From CAZBUK01 sp964495085 (lineage in GTDB: Bacteria; Bacteroidota; Ignavibacteria; T3Sed10-11): a DNA stretch of 37,264 nt. Both the position numbers and the translations under genes were made by a program. Positions 9,194 through 17,438 of this stretch are shown here, in pieces. The stretch covers positions 1-37,264 of the forward strand of contig CAZBUK010000035.1 in the NCBI GenBank assembly GCA_964495085.1, read 5' to 3'. Position 1 is the first letter of the stretch; each line of letters begins with the position of its first letter. The notes under the pieces were generated by a model. It saw only the letters and a list, made by a program, of their open reading frames with translations. It was not told where the DNA came from and did no database searches.

Positions 9194-9883
9194 TTACCGA
9201 GGTTGCTTTTCCTCTGAATGAATCGAACGTGCGAGCAATGTGATGTCTTTACATTCGAGGATATTTTTCGAGTATCCATGCGTAGCAGCATGGATCATCG
9301 AACGGCCTAAATCCTCGAGCGTGCATACGTATACCGGAAAGAAGAGGCGCATGAACGGATAAAAGGGGGCGAGCAGTTTTGTAAAGAGCAGTGTGTTTCT
9401 GAGTCCCGGAATCGGCCTGATATATCCCGGTCTGAATGCGAACGCCTTCCGGAACGGCAGCTTCATCAGATCGTTCTCCGTTTTTCCTTTAACCCTGGCC
9501 CACATAACGCGCCCCTGTTCGGTGCTGTCTGTTCCGAGACCGGACACGTAACAAAATACACTCTCCGGGTTGATCTCAGCGATCGTGCGTGCTGCGGACA
9601 TGGTCAGGTCATACGTTATCCGCCGATAGTCCTTTTCATTTTTGCCGATCGAAGAGATGCCTAGACAGAAGAAACATGCATCGTAACCCTTCATCTCCTC
9701 ACGGATCCCGGAGTAATCGAAAAAATCGCCGTGTAGAATCTCCCTGAGTTTCGGATGTCGCGTGTCACACGATCTTCTTCCGATTACGAGAACGGATGCG
9801 ACGGCTTCATCGGCCAGACATTCGTGCAGCACGCCCTCACCGACCATGCCGGTGGCGCCGAATAGTATTACCTTTATACTCAT
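9194..9883 (-). CDS. Atypical short-chain dehydrogenase / NAD(P)-binding Rossmann protein
   Basis: A 229-aa cytoplasmic protein with an N-terminal dinucleotide-binding fold: MSIKVILFGATGMVGEG places the glycine motif at residues 9-17. Later blocks, VSGLGTDSTEQGRVMWARVKGKTE and FRPGYIRPIPG, are shared with the HTATIP2/NmrA-like atypical SDR family found in many Bacteroidota and Proteobacteria. Substrate and reaction are unknown. The frame is open further upstream to 10087, but that stretch overlaps the coding end of the YCF48 gene in another frame and has no family similarity. The ATG at 9883, which begins directly with the Rossmann strand, is the sensible start. It sits 70 bp downstream of the YCF48 gene on the same strand. 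Confidence 0.85.
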   Translation of the reverse strand: MSIKVILFGATGMVGEGVLHECLADEAVASVLVIGRRSCDTRHPKLREILHGDFFDYSGIREEMKGYDACFFCLGISSIGKNEKDYRRITYDLTMSAARTIAEINPESVFCYVSGLGTDSTEQGRVMWARVKGKTENDLMKLPFRKAFAFRPGYIRPIPGLRNTLLFTKLLAPFYPFMRLFFPVYVCTLEDLGRSMIHAATHGYSKNILECKDITLLARSIHSEEKQPR

Positions 9884-9953
9884 CGTTGTTTCTATCTGAA
9901 GATAGTTTTTCCCAAATCGGTTATCAGTTGGTACGATTCGAATGGACGGCGGA

Positions 9954-11219
9954 TCATTTGACCAGTACCAGGCGTTTGGTTTGGGAGAAAGATCCGGTAG
10001 ACAACCTGTAAAAATAGATACCTCCCGGTAATCCATCGGCTCGAAATTCGACGCTGTAGCTCCCCGGTTGCAGGTATTCGTCTGCAAGGATAGAGATCAC
10101 CTGCCCGAGTGTGTTGTAAACCTTCAGCGTTACAATCCCGGGTTCCGCCGCCCGGAAGCGAATGACCGTTGACGGATTGAACGGATTCGGGTAATTCTGT
10201 GCGAGTCCGAATTCCTCAGGATTGGGAGAGCGATCGACCGAGACAGCGGAGCTTCCTCCGTTTGTCGTTTTATAAACTCCCGAACCTCCGACTGCCCAGC
10301 CGAGATTCTCGTCCAGCATAAATATAGACTCGAGACCAAGCGGGGGATCGGAGTCGGCGGAGAATGTTTGCGGCTCCCACGATTCCCCTCCGTTGATGGT
10401 ACGCATTACATACGGATCATACCGGGCTCCGACAACCCACCCGACATATGAATTAAGCATCTGTATCTCGCGCCAGCTGCCTCCCCTGGAGGGGAGAAAT
10501 GTCCATGAGGATCCGCCATCCGCTGTACGTGCGATGACATTGAAGCTTGAGAGCCCGCCAACCGCCCAGCCGCTATCGGGAGTTGTGAATTGGACGTCGC
10601 GAACGGGGGCGTTGAATCCGGTCTCAGTCCGGCCGACGGTATCCTGGAATGACCATTGAATACCCGCGTCGTCGGACGAGAACATGAGTCCTGAATATGA
10701 AACCGCCCAGCCCATACTCTCATTGGTAAAAGACAACCCTTCGATTTCCATTTCCGTAAAGGAGGATGCAAGGGTCGTCCACGTTGATCCTCCGTCGGCG
10801 GTTTTTCGTATGATGGGTTGAAGGGGAGAGCCGAACCCGCCCCCTGCGAAACCGATCTCGGGTGAGATGAAATCAAAATCGAAATAGGATATCTGAAGGG
10901 TATCGACGATAGACCAGGACGCTCCGCCGTCGGTCGTCCGTTCGAGCACAGAGTCGAAGTTGGCATGAAAAACCACATCTTCGCTCAGTACGTGGAGGGC
11001 CTGGCCGTAACCGGTCGTCATTTTGTGAGGGATCCACGATGCTCCTCCGTCCGTCGTTTTATACAGATAATTCTCGCCGAGAATCCAGCCTGTTTGCAGA
11101 TCGGCAAACCGGACTTTGTAAAGGAACTCTGAAGTCGGGAAGGGTTGGGGGATCCACTGTGCGGTGATGGGAGCAACGAATCCCATGAAGAGCAGACAGA
11201 AGCATATGAATCTCTTCAT
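9954..11219 (-). CDS. Exported YCF48/BNR-repeat beta-propeller protein with T9SS type A sorting domain
   Basis: A 421-aa secreted protein. Residues 1-20 are a signal peptide ending in ITA-Q. The body carries repeated Asp-box-like motifs typical of YCF48/sialidase-type propellers: TTDGGASW (55-62 and 95-102), TADGGSTW (140-147), TADGGSSW (232-239), TINGGESW (274-281) and TTNGGSS (318-324). They alternate with GWAV segments. About residues 342-421 form a type IX secretion sorting domain, starting NYPNPFNPST and ending in a basic KRLVLVK tail. It is probably exported and attached to, or released from, the cell surface; the ligand is unknown. A strong AGGAGG (11225-11230) lies 5 nt before the ATG. 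This gene is one of the best taxonomic clues in the window. Confidence 0.92.
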   Translation of the reverse strand: MKRFICFCLLFMGFVAPITAQWIPQPFPTSEFLYKVRFADLQTGWILGENYLYKTTDGGASWIPHKMTTGYGQALHVLSEDVVFHANFDSVLERTTDGGASWSIVDTLQISYFDFDFISPEIGFAGGGFGSPLQPIIRKTADGGSTWTTLASSFTEMEIEGLSFTNESMGWAVSYSGLMFSSDDAGIQWSFQDTVGRTETGFNAPVRDVQFTTPDSGWAVGGLSSFNVIARTADGGSSWTFLPSRGGSWREIQMLNSYVGWVVGARYDPYVMRTINGGESWEPQTFSADSDPPLGLESIFMLDENLGWAVGGSGVYKTTNGGSSAVSVDRSPNPEEFGLAQNYPNPFNPSTVIRFRAAEPGIVTLKVYNTLGQVISILADEYLQPGSYSVEFRADGLPGGIYFYRLSTGSFSQTKRLVLVK

Positions 11220-11301
11220 AGATACCTCCTGTAAGCGTCGTACCTGTACTTGAACCGCCGCTGCGGATAACGATCTGCGGTGACGGGATAAGCTGACGGA
11301 G

Positions 11302-12642
11302 TTATTCTTCTTCCGTTTTCAAACTTTTTTCAATCCATATCTCGAAGAGATGCAGGATAGTCTCGACGGATTTATTCAATCCGTAAACCGACAGCCATTC
11401 CTGTCTGCTGTGGAAGTTCTCTCCGCCGGTGAAAAGATTCGGCGTAGGAAGACCGCGTTCGGTCAGACGTGCACCGTCGGTTCCGCCTCGAATCGGTTTG
11501 AGGTTCGGCTCCAGTCCGGCCCGACGGATCGCTTCCATGGCGTAATCGGTGACTCGCGGGTCGTCGTCGAGCCAATACCGCATATTTTTATATGAATCCT
11601 GGATTTCAAGTTCAATATCCGCCTCGGGATACTCGGAGATCAACTGCTCCATTATAGTACGCAGAATCGATTCCTTCTCATACATGCCCTCATCTGCAAA
11701 GTCGCGCAGCAGCATCCGGACCTCCGAGTGGAACGTCGATCCGGTGAGGTTGTTCGGATGAATGTATCCCTCCCGCCCGGCTGTTCTTTCCGGCGAGATA
11801 TCCCTGGGCAGCCGGCTGATAAACTCGGAGAGAATCCGGATCGAGTTGACCATGATATCCTTTGCATACCCCGGATGGATGTCCCGTCCTCTGACCCGTA
11901 CGATAGCGGTCTTCGCATTGAAGGTTTCATTGCTGATCTCGCCCGTTGTGCCTCCGTCGATGGTATACGCGACGTCGGCGCCAAACCGTTCAATGTCGAA
12001 GTGGGATATCCCGGATCCGATCTCTTCATCGATCGTGAACGCTATACGTATGTCTCCATGCCGGTAGAGAACGGGATCCCTCACCAGGTGTTGCAGGGCT
12101 GTCATGATCGCAGCTATGCCGGCTTTGTTATCCGCGCCCAGGAGGGTGGTACCGTCGGAGGTAATTATGTCGGATCCTACGGCGAGCTGTAGTGCGGGAT
12201 TCTCGTTTGCGCGGATAACCTGCGACCGGTCGCCCGGTAGGACGATGTCGCCTCCCCGGTAATTCCTGTGGACGACGGGGCGGACGTTCTCGCCGCTCAC
12301 ATCGGGAGACGTATCCATGTGTGCGAGCAATCCTATCACCGGAATCTCATCTCTTCGGTCTAGATCTTCGGGCAGATTGGAGGGCAGAGTTGCGGTTACG
12401 AACCCATATTGATCGATCTCGATGTCGCGGAGTCCGAGTGCGCGCAGTTCATCGGCGAGCATTTTACCGAAATCGAGCTGACCCTCGCTGCTGGGCACGG
12501 TCGTCGCGTCGGGATCCGATTGGGTATTGATCTGCACATACCGGATGAAACGCTGAACAGCCGTTTCATCGGGAAGAGTCTGAGCCTGAGCGTTCATTGT
12601 TATCTGCATGAGGAAAAAAGCTAGACAGAGTATAAGTTTCAT
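11302..12642 (-). CDS. pepT: Peptidase T (tripeptide aminopeptidase), apparently exported
   Basis: An M20B zinc aminopeptidase that removes N-terminal residues from tripeptides; 446 aa. Metal-binding and catalytic motifs are complete: AHMDTSPD (His108, Asp110), GADNKAG (Asp171), TIDEEIG (Glu206/Glu207), YTIDGGTTGE (Asp229) and ENFHSRQEW (His411). RGGTDGARL and the dimerisation domain are also present. Unusually, it begins with a clear cleavable signal peptide: MKLILCLAFF, a hydrophobic core, then AQAQTLPDE with likely cleavage after AQA near residue 20. Classical PepT is cytoplasmic and starts almost at the catalytic domain. This version is therefore probably periplasmic and may process imported or cell-wall-released peptides. 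A 201-bp gap separates it from aat upstream, so it may have its own promoter, though none is clear. Confidence 0.93.
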   Translation of the reverse strand: MKLILCLAFFLMQITMNAQAQTLPDETAVQRFIRYVQINTQSDPDATTVPSSEGQLDFGKMLADELRALGLRDIEIDQYGFVTATLPSNLPEDLDRRDEIPVIGLLAHMDTSPDVSGENVRPVVHRNYRGGDIVLPGDRSQVIRANENPALQLAVGSDIITSDGTTLLGADNKAGIAAIMTALQHLVRDPVLYRHGDIRIAFTIDEEIGSGISHFDIERFGADVAYTIDGGTTGEISNETFNAKTAIVRVRGRDIHPGYAKDIMVNSIRILSEFISRLPRDISPERTAGREGYIHPNNLTGSTFHSEVRMLLRDFADEGMYEKESILRTIMEQLISEYPEADIELEIQDSYKNMRYWLDDDPRVTDYAMEAIRRAGLEPNLKPIRGGTDGARLTERGLPTPNLFTGGENFHSRQEWLSVYGLNKSVETILHLFEIWIEKSLKTEEE

Positions 12643-12843
12643 ATAACGAATATTCCGATTTGTTGATGTTAATAGGGAAGTCTCCTGGGCAAAATTCTAA
12701 AAAATGTTCCGGTATCGAATCCCTCCTAATCGTATCGATAAGAATATTTCGTAACGGTGGTTTGTTCAGTAATTTGTTCTCCGCGTTATCCCTTGACCGG
12801 CATATATGGGAATGATACCAATATACGACTTCCAGCGACAGGG

Positions 12844-13482
12844 TCAAGTATCAAATATATCCCGGACCGGCATCCGGTGAACGCGCGGGAATATATGCTC
12901 GGTATCCAATGCCTCTTTCAGAGCCGAGATATATTGATCTCTGTGTATCTGCTGTGCGCTGAATTGCTCCATGACGGGTGTAAGCATTTGAATATCGAGC
13001 ATCCGGTAACCGGAGTGTTGGAGCATCCGGAGTAGAACCGCAAGCGCAGTTTTAGAGGCGTTCGGGCGAACATGAAACATCGATTCGCCGAAAAATGCAC
13101 CGCCGATAGATACGCCATATAAGCCCCCGATTAGACGGCGTTCGTCGCTGATCTCCACCGAGTGCGCATAGCCCTCTTCGTGCAACTGAGTGTAACTTCT
13201 GATGATCGTGCCGGAAATCCACGTCTCCCGTCGTTTGGCGCAGGCGCGGATAACGTCGGCGAAAGCGCTGTCTGTCGAAACGAGCCAGGAACATTTCCGG
13301 ATAAACTGCTTCAACGATCGGGGAACAACGAATCTATCGAGGGGAATAACCGTAGCGGGATCCGAATAATACCAATCAACGGTTTCCCGGCCCGGTTTTG
13401 ACATGGGAAAGTAGCCGTTCGAATACGCTCCGAGGAGAACGTCCACGGGAATCCGGTCCATCGATTTTGGCTTGTTCGTCAT
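12844..13482 (-). CDS. aat: Leucyl/phenylalanyl-tRNA--protein transferase
   Basis: Transfers Leu or Phe from aminoacyl-tRNA to proteins with N-terminal Arg or Lys, marking them for ClpAP through the N-degron pathway. The 212-aa protein has the normal length and family blocks: LLGAYSNGYFPMS, WYYSDPATVIPL, FADVIRACA, WISGTIIRSY, GLYGVSIGGAFFGESMF and LDIQMLTPVMEQFSA. Translation from the ATG at 13482 gives MTNKPKSMDRI before the conserved core. A GGGG run directly abuts the start, so the initiation signal is poor. It lies 98 bp after rlmB and 201 bp before pepT on the same strand. ClpS and ClpA are not in the window. Confidence 0.96.
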   Translation of the reverse strand: MTNKPKSMDRIPVDVLLGAYSNGYFPMSKPGRETVDWYYSDPATVIPLDRFVVPRSLKQFIRKCSWLVSTDSAFADVIRACAKRRETWISGTIIRSYTQLHEEGYAHSVEISDERRLIGGLYGVSIGGAFFGESMFHVRPNASKTALAVLLRMLQHSGYRMLDIQMLTPVMEQFSAQQIHRDQYISALKEALDTEHIFPRVHRMPVRDIFDT

Positions 13483-13580
13483 CCCCGAATGTATTGAATC
13501 CTCTTCAAAGTGTAAAGTACGGATTGCACCGGACGCCGGGAGCAGCTCTCTCGGTGGAAAGCGCCGTAATGAGGATTTAT

Positions 13581-14336
13581 TTACTCATCGGCCGGTTTAC
13601 TCCAGCCCCTTTGTTTGGCGGCTTCGTACATGACTATTGCGCCGGCGACCGATGCGTTCAGCGACTGAATCTTGCCTTTCAGGGGAATCCGAACCAGTTG
13701 ATCGCATTTCTCGCGTACGAGCCGTCGCATACCTCTCCCTTCGCTTCCGACGACGATTGCTGTCGCGTGCCGGTAATCCGCTGCATCGTAGTTTGTACCG
13801 CCTGTTCCTTCAGTGCCGATGATCCAGAAGCTCTTTTCCTTCAACGAATCGATAGTCTGCGCGAGATTGGTAACCTTGCAGAGCGCGATATGTTCTATAG
13901 CGCCGGCGGATGTCTTTGATATGGTGTCGGTTAGCGGAGCCGAATGATGTTTCGGTATGACGACGGCGTGTATACCGGCGCATTCCGCCGTCCGGATGAG
14001 AGCGCCCATATTATGAGGATCGGTTATCTCATCGAGTAAAAGCAGGAGAGGCTTTTCATCCGGCGGCAGGTTCGATAACCGGTAAAGAACGTCTTCCAGA
14101 TCGTCATACTGCTTCACCGGTACGATTGCCGCGACGCCCTGGGTAGCATCCGATGAGGTAATCTCCCTGAATTTCTCCCGGTTCACCTCGACGCACTTAA
14201 TGCGGCGGGAGTCGGCCAGCGAACGGATAATCGATACGGGCTTCCCATGGCTTCCGTGCAGGATGACGATCTTTTCGATCGTTCGCCCGGACTTGAGCGC
14301 TTCGATGACGGGATTACGGCCGACGATAACAGACAT
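13581..14336 (-). CDS. rlmB: 23S rRNA (guanosine-2'-O-)-methyltransferase, RlmB/TrmH family
   Basis: SPOUT-class RNA methyltransferase; RlmB methylates the 2'-OH of a 23S rRNA guanosine using S-adenosylmethionine. The 251-aa protein has an N-terminal substrate-binding domain (VIVGRNPVIEAL onward, ending near VKQYDD). It is followed by the trefoil-knot catalytic domain with all three SPOUT motifs: EITDPHNMGALIRTAECAG, IVVGSEGRGMRRLV and IPLKGKIQSLNASVAGAIVMYE. The knot Asn/Arg and the SLNAS loop are intact. Other TrmH-family targets, including tRNA, cannot be excluded from sequence alone, but the domain layout is that of RlmB. I see no Shine-Dalgarno sequence before the ATG. Confidence 0.93.
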   Translation of the reverse strand: MSVIVGRNPVIEALKSGRTIEKIVILHGSHGKPVSIIRSLADSRRIKCVEVNREKFREITSSDATQGVAAIVPVKQYDDLEDVLYRLSNLPPDEKPLLLLLDEITDPHNMGALIRTAECAGIHAVVIPKHHSAPLTDTISKTSAGAIEHIALCKVTNLAQTIDSLKEKSFWIIGTEGTGGTNYDAADYRHATAIVVGSEGRGMRRLVREKCDQLVRIPLKGKIQSLNASVAGAIVMYEAAKQRGWSKPADE

Positions 14337-14419
14337 AAAGTTTTTTGACGGAGGTTGTCCGTGGATCGTATTAAGAGTCGAAATATATTGTTATCCGGGG
14401 TCCGGCGGGTGATGTCCGG

Positions 14420-14623
14420 TCATTCGGTACGGTCTGTCTGTTCGGAATCCGCAGGGGGCTGGACGCGGATCTTCTTCTGGATCAGCCAGCCGACGAAGAA
14501 GATCGCAATCCCCGCGAAGAAATAATAATACTGAGCCGCCATATCTCCCTGAAGTCCGAGTATCAGTCCGATCAGAAGAGAGGTCATGCCGGTCGCCTGC
14601 AATAACTTTGCGAAAATGAACAT
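14420..14623 (-). CDS. Small two-helix membrane protein, unknown function
   Basis: A 67-aa product I do not recognise. It has two likely transmembrane segments: around residues 9-25 (LQATGMTSLLIGLILGL) and 33-48 (YYFFAGIAIFFVGWLI). A basic IQKKIRVQ and an acidic/polar tail follow. The ATG lies 2 bp after the stop of the glutaredoxin-like gene, with GGGAT about 4 nt upstream. Tight coupling with lgt and the glutaredoxin gene, and a clean membrane-protein composition, argue that it is real. Its partner could be lgt, itself a membrane enzyme, but that is only proximity. Confidence 0.7.
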   Translation of the reverse strand: MFIFAKLLQATGMTSLLIGLILGLQGDMAAQYYYFFAGIAIFFVGWLIQKKIRVQPPADSEQTDRTE

Positions 14624-14625
14624 AT

Positions 14626-14862
14626 CTATCCCGTGAGTACTCCGAGCAGTTTTTCCCTGTCGACATGATACCGGAACACTTCTACCCCGTCGACCAGTCC
14701 GACTGGTATATTTTCATGGTACAGCGAATAGTCTTTGTCCGCGGGTGTTATTTTCCGGATGTTGATGTGAAACGGAAAATCCTGTTGCAGCAGTTCGAGC
14801 GCACCGAGCGCTTTGGTGCAGAGGGAGCAATCGTCCTTTGAAATGAGGGTGACGGTTTTCAT
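14626..14862 (-). CDS. Glutaredoxin-like thiol protein (DUF836 type)
   Basis: A 78-aa thioredoxin-fold protein of the glutaredoxin-like DUF836 family. It shows strand 1 KTVTLISKDDC, a CxxC redox motif (Cys12-Ser-Leu-Cys15), and NIPVGLVDGVEVF, which contains the conserved cis-proline region, then HVDREKLLGVL. A role in thiol-disulfide exchange or reductive repair is likely; the partner is unknown. Its ATG overlaps the stop of lgt in an ATGA arrangement, which indicates translational coupling, and a purine-rich AAAGAAGG lies directly before the start. The next gene follows after 2 bp. Confidence 0.87.
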   Translation of the reverse strand: MKTVTLISKDDCSLCTKALGALELLQQDFPFHINIRKITPADKDYSLYHENIPVGLVDGVEVFRYHVDREKLLGVLTG

Positions 14863-15725
14863 GCCTTCTTTTTCAGAAAGACCATTGCCGCCAATCCTCC
14901 TGCGAAGAGTACGACCGAGATGAGCTGCGCTTCGCTCAAACCGAGGAAGAATTTAGGATTCAGCCGGATAAACTCGATGATGAATCGCTGAACCGCCATC
15001 AATACCACATAGAGCGAGAACAGCATTCCCGCCGGGTGCAGTCGGGTTCTTAATTTCCAGAGAAGAATGAAAACGATCACACCCATGAGGAATTCATAGA
15101 CCGGCGTCGGATGCATAGCGACGGTGGTGTCGAATGCGGTAATGGCGCCGAATCGGTCGCTGCCGACGATGTCCCCCGTCAATTCATGGTAGTTCCACCG
15201 CTGTGCCTCATCGGGATTACGGAAGAAATAATCGGCAACGGCATTAGTCGGTTTAAATGTACCGTTCGCATATATCGTTCCCCATGGGAGGTTCGTCGGA
15301 ATGCCGTAGTCGCCGTCGCCGGCAAAATGGCAGCCGAGCCGTCCGACCGCATAGCCGATCATACCTCCTAACCCGATCATATCGAGGTATTGGCGGATAT
15401 GTAGTTTTTTCTTCCTTATGTAAAAATACATACCGGCCAGACCGCCTACAAAACCGCCGTACCATACGAGACCCGTTGGGGAAAAGATCAGTCCCGCCGG
15501 ATCTTTTACGAAGCGGCTCCAATCGCCGAGGATATAGAGAACTTTTGCGCCGGCAACGCCGCAGATGAGCGCGATGATGAGAATCGTACCTGCCCGGTTC
15601 ACGTCCAGGTTCAGTCGCTGATGTTCTTTATACAGGACGGTATACGCCGAGAAAAACCCGAGCGCCATCATCAGACCGTAGCTGTACAATGTTATCGGAC
15701 CGAGTTCGATTAATATAGGTCTCAT
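14859..15725 (-). CDS. lgt: Prolipoprotein diacylglyceryl transferase
   Basis: Integral inner-membrane enzyme that transfers diacylglycerol from phosphatidylglycerol to the lipobox cysteine of prolipoproteins, the first step of lipoprotein maturation. The 288-aa protein has about seven hydrophobic segments. It carries the Lgt signature as GRLGCHFAGDGDYG (Arg129 matches the essential arginine of the family), YGGFVGGLAG, and MHPTPVYE near the C-terminal half. The Asn-containing form of the signature (GNFxNxE) is replaced by CHFAGDGD, a variant I associate with Bacteroidota/Chlorobi-type Lgt. It starts 3 bp after the unknown 130-aa gene and overlaps the glutaredoxin-like gene by 4 bp. It would process the lipoprotein at 1010-2062 among others. 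Confidence 0.96.
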   Translation of the reverse strand: MRPILIELGPITLYSYGLMMALGFFSAYTVLYKEHQRLNLDVNRAGTILIIALICGVAGAKVLYILGDWSRFVKDPAGLIFSPTGLVWYGGFVGGLAGMYFYIRKKKLHIRQYLDMIGLGGMIGYAVGRLGCHFAGDGDYGIPTNLPWGTIYANGTFKPTNAVADYFFRNPDEAQRWNYHELTGDIVGSDRFGAITAFDTTVAMHPTPVYEFLMGVIVFILLWKLRTRLHPAGMLFSLYVVLMAVQRFIIEFIRLNPKFFLGLSEAQLISVVLFAGGLAAMVFLKKKA

Positions 15726-15728
15726 AGA

Positions 15729-16121
15729 CTATTCTGTATCCGTGGTTTCCAGTTTAACAAAGACTTTTTTCGGTTTTGGTTTTTTCTGAATCGTTTTCGA
15801 TGGAGTGAAATGGACCGTGAAAATATTTTCAGGGCCGTTGTATTTGGATACCGAAAGCGTGTACGTGCCTTTCAGGTTGTAGAGCACCGTATTGAATCTT
15901 GCCGGGCCGTGCTCCGGAATCGTGATCTGTGGTGCGCTCAATCCCTGAATTACCACGCGAATAACGTCGGCCTCGATGGTGACGTCAGCTTTGATATCGT
16001 AAAGAAACGTTCTGAACTCCTTCACACTCGTCAGCTTGAGGAGGTGGCCCTGCTTTCCCGACCGGTCGTCGACGTGCGGCTCGATCCGCAGGAAATATTC
16101 CGGGTTGGGATATTTAGGCAT
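15729..16121 (-). CDS. Conserved-looking hypothetical protein, 130 aa
   Basis: I do not recognise this protein. It is predicted soluble, with no signal peptide or membrane segment. The first 100 residues look like an all-beta or alpha/beta fold, with alternating hydrophobic strands around VTIEADVIRVVIQGL and GTYTLSVSKYNG. It ends in a basic stretch (SKTIQKKPKPKKVFVKLE). Evidence that it is real: a GAGGAA ribosome-binding site about 8 nt before the ATG, 15 bp from hisS upstream and 3 bp from lgt downstream, and protein-like composition. The Lys/Pro-rich tail could bind nucleic acid or the ribosome, which is speculation. Confidence 0.75.
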   Translation of the reverse strand: MPKYPNPEYFLRIEPHVDDRSGKQGHLLKLTSVKEFRTFLYDIKADVTIEADVIRVVIQGLSAPQITIPEHGPARFNTVLYNLKGTYTLSVSKYNGPENIFTVHFTPSKTIQKKPKPKKVFVKLETTDTE

Positions 16122-16136
16122 CGGCGGATTCCTCGG

Positions 16137-17402
16137 CTAACGAACAACGGAGCTTTTAAACATCGAAAGAAGCTCGTCTCTTGAGAGCCGCTTCTGTTCT
16201 CCGGATTGCATATCCTTCAGGGTTACCTCGTTCCGTTCGCGTTCCTGCGTTCCGGCAATGACGACGTGAGGGGCATGCTGCCTGGTCGCTTCGCGCATTT
16301 GCGCCTTGAGACTTCTCCCGATGAGATCGCTCTCGCAGGCGATGCCCGCTCTTCGCAGATCCTGCGCAAGCTTGTATATCCATAATCTTGATTCCGGATC
16401 GGCAGCGGCGAGGAAAACAAGCGGCGCGGGTTCCTTCGGTCCTGTTGCATCGCCGCTCTCAAGGACGAGGAGAAGCCGTTCCAAACCTCCCGCCACTCCG
16501 ACGCCGGGGGTTTCGTCGCCTCCTAATTCCTTCGCGAGCAGATCGTAACGGCCGCCGCCGGCGAGTGCGTCCTGCGCTCCGAGTTCGCTGCTTGTGAATT
16601 CGAACGCCGTTCTCGTATAGTAATCCAGTCCCCGCACGATCCTCCCGTCAATCTCGAATTTTATTTCCGCTCCGGTAAGGTACTGCTGCAGCGTTTCGAA
16701 ATGAGCTGCACAGTCCGGACACAGGTTGTCTTTCTGGAGAGGAGCCGTCGCCGTGATTCTCCTGTCCTCCTCATCCTTCGAATCGAGAATCCGAAGCGGA
16801 TTGCTATCAAAACGTTTCCGGCTTTCGGCGGAGAGCGACTCCAGATACGGCTGCAGGTACGCTTTCAACCGCTCCTTATATCGCGGCCTGCAGTTACGGC
16901 ATCCGACTGAATTGACCCTGAGCGCGTAGGAGTGAATGCCGAGCGTTTTGTAGAATTCCGAAGTCGCGATGATGATCTCTGCATCGGCTTCCGCACCGGG
17001 CGGTCCGAGTATTTCGAGGCCGAACTGATGAAACTGCCGTAATCTCCCTTTTTGCGGACGTTCCTGGCGGAACATCGGCGCAAGGTAAAAGAGTTTGGTG
17101 ACCGGCTGCTGATGTCCGAGATTGTGCTGGATATACGCACGGATTACCGAAGCCGTCATTTCCGGTTTCATCGTCAGCGAATTGCCGCTTCGGTCTTCGA
17201 ATGTATACATTTCTTTTCCGACGATGTCGGTCAGCTCCCCGATGCCCCGGGCGAAAAGCTGCGTCAGTTCAAAGACGGGGGTTCGGATTTCTCTGAAGTT
17301 AAAACGGGCGGCGAGGTCGCGGAAGGATTGCTCGACGTACTGCCATCGGTACGATTCTGCCGGCAGGATGTCTTTGGTGCCGGTAATTGCCTGGAACTTC
17401 AA
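16137..17402 (-). CDS. hisS: Histidyl-tRNA synthetase
   Basis: Class II synthetase that charges tRNA-His; 421 aa, normal length. Visible motifs: GTKDILPAES at the N-terminus, motif 2 region LFYLAPMFRQERPQKGRLRQ, histidine-specific RIVRGLDYYTRTAFE and GGGRYD, and motif 3 GVGVAGGLERLLL. The C-terminal anticodon-binding domain contains LVFLAAADPESRL. Two Cys pairs in the insertion domain (GCRNC and LCPDC) suggest a metal site seen in some bacterial HisRS. Translation must start at a TTG (17402), because the family N-terminus MKFQAITGTKD begins there. A good AGGGAG lies about 4 nt upstream. It sits between ptsN (36 bp) and the unknown 130-aa gene (15 bp). Confidence 0.97.
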   Translation of the reverse strand: MKFQAITGTKDILPAESYRWQYVEQSFRDLAARFNFREIRTPVFELTQLFARGIGELTDIVGKEMYTFEDRSGNSLTMKPEMTASVIRAYIQHNLGHQQPVTKLFYLAPMFRQERPQKGRLRQFHQFGLEILGPPGAEADAEIIIATSEFYKTLGIHSYALRVNSVGCRNCRPRYKERLKAYLQPYLESLSAESRKRFDSNPLRILDSKDEEDRRITATAPLQKDNLCPDCAAHFETLQQYLTGAEIKFEIDGRIVRGLDYYTRTAFEFTSSELGAQDALAGGGRYDLLAKELGGDETPGVGVAGGLERLLLVLESGDATGPKEPAPLVFLAAADPESRLWIYKLAQDLRRAGIACESDLIGRSLKAQMREATRQHAPHVVIAGTQERERNEVTLKDMQSGEQKRLSRDELLSMFKSSVVR

Positions 17403-17438
17403 TGTACTCCCTGTAGAAACATGTATGAATCGGTAGCG

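Noticed and set aside
9884..10087. N-terminal extension of the SDR gene
   Set aside because: The added 68 residues have no Rossmann character and overlap the sorting-domain coding end of the YCF48 gene in a different frame; the glycine motif starts right after the ATG at 9883.
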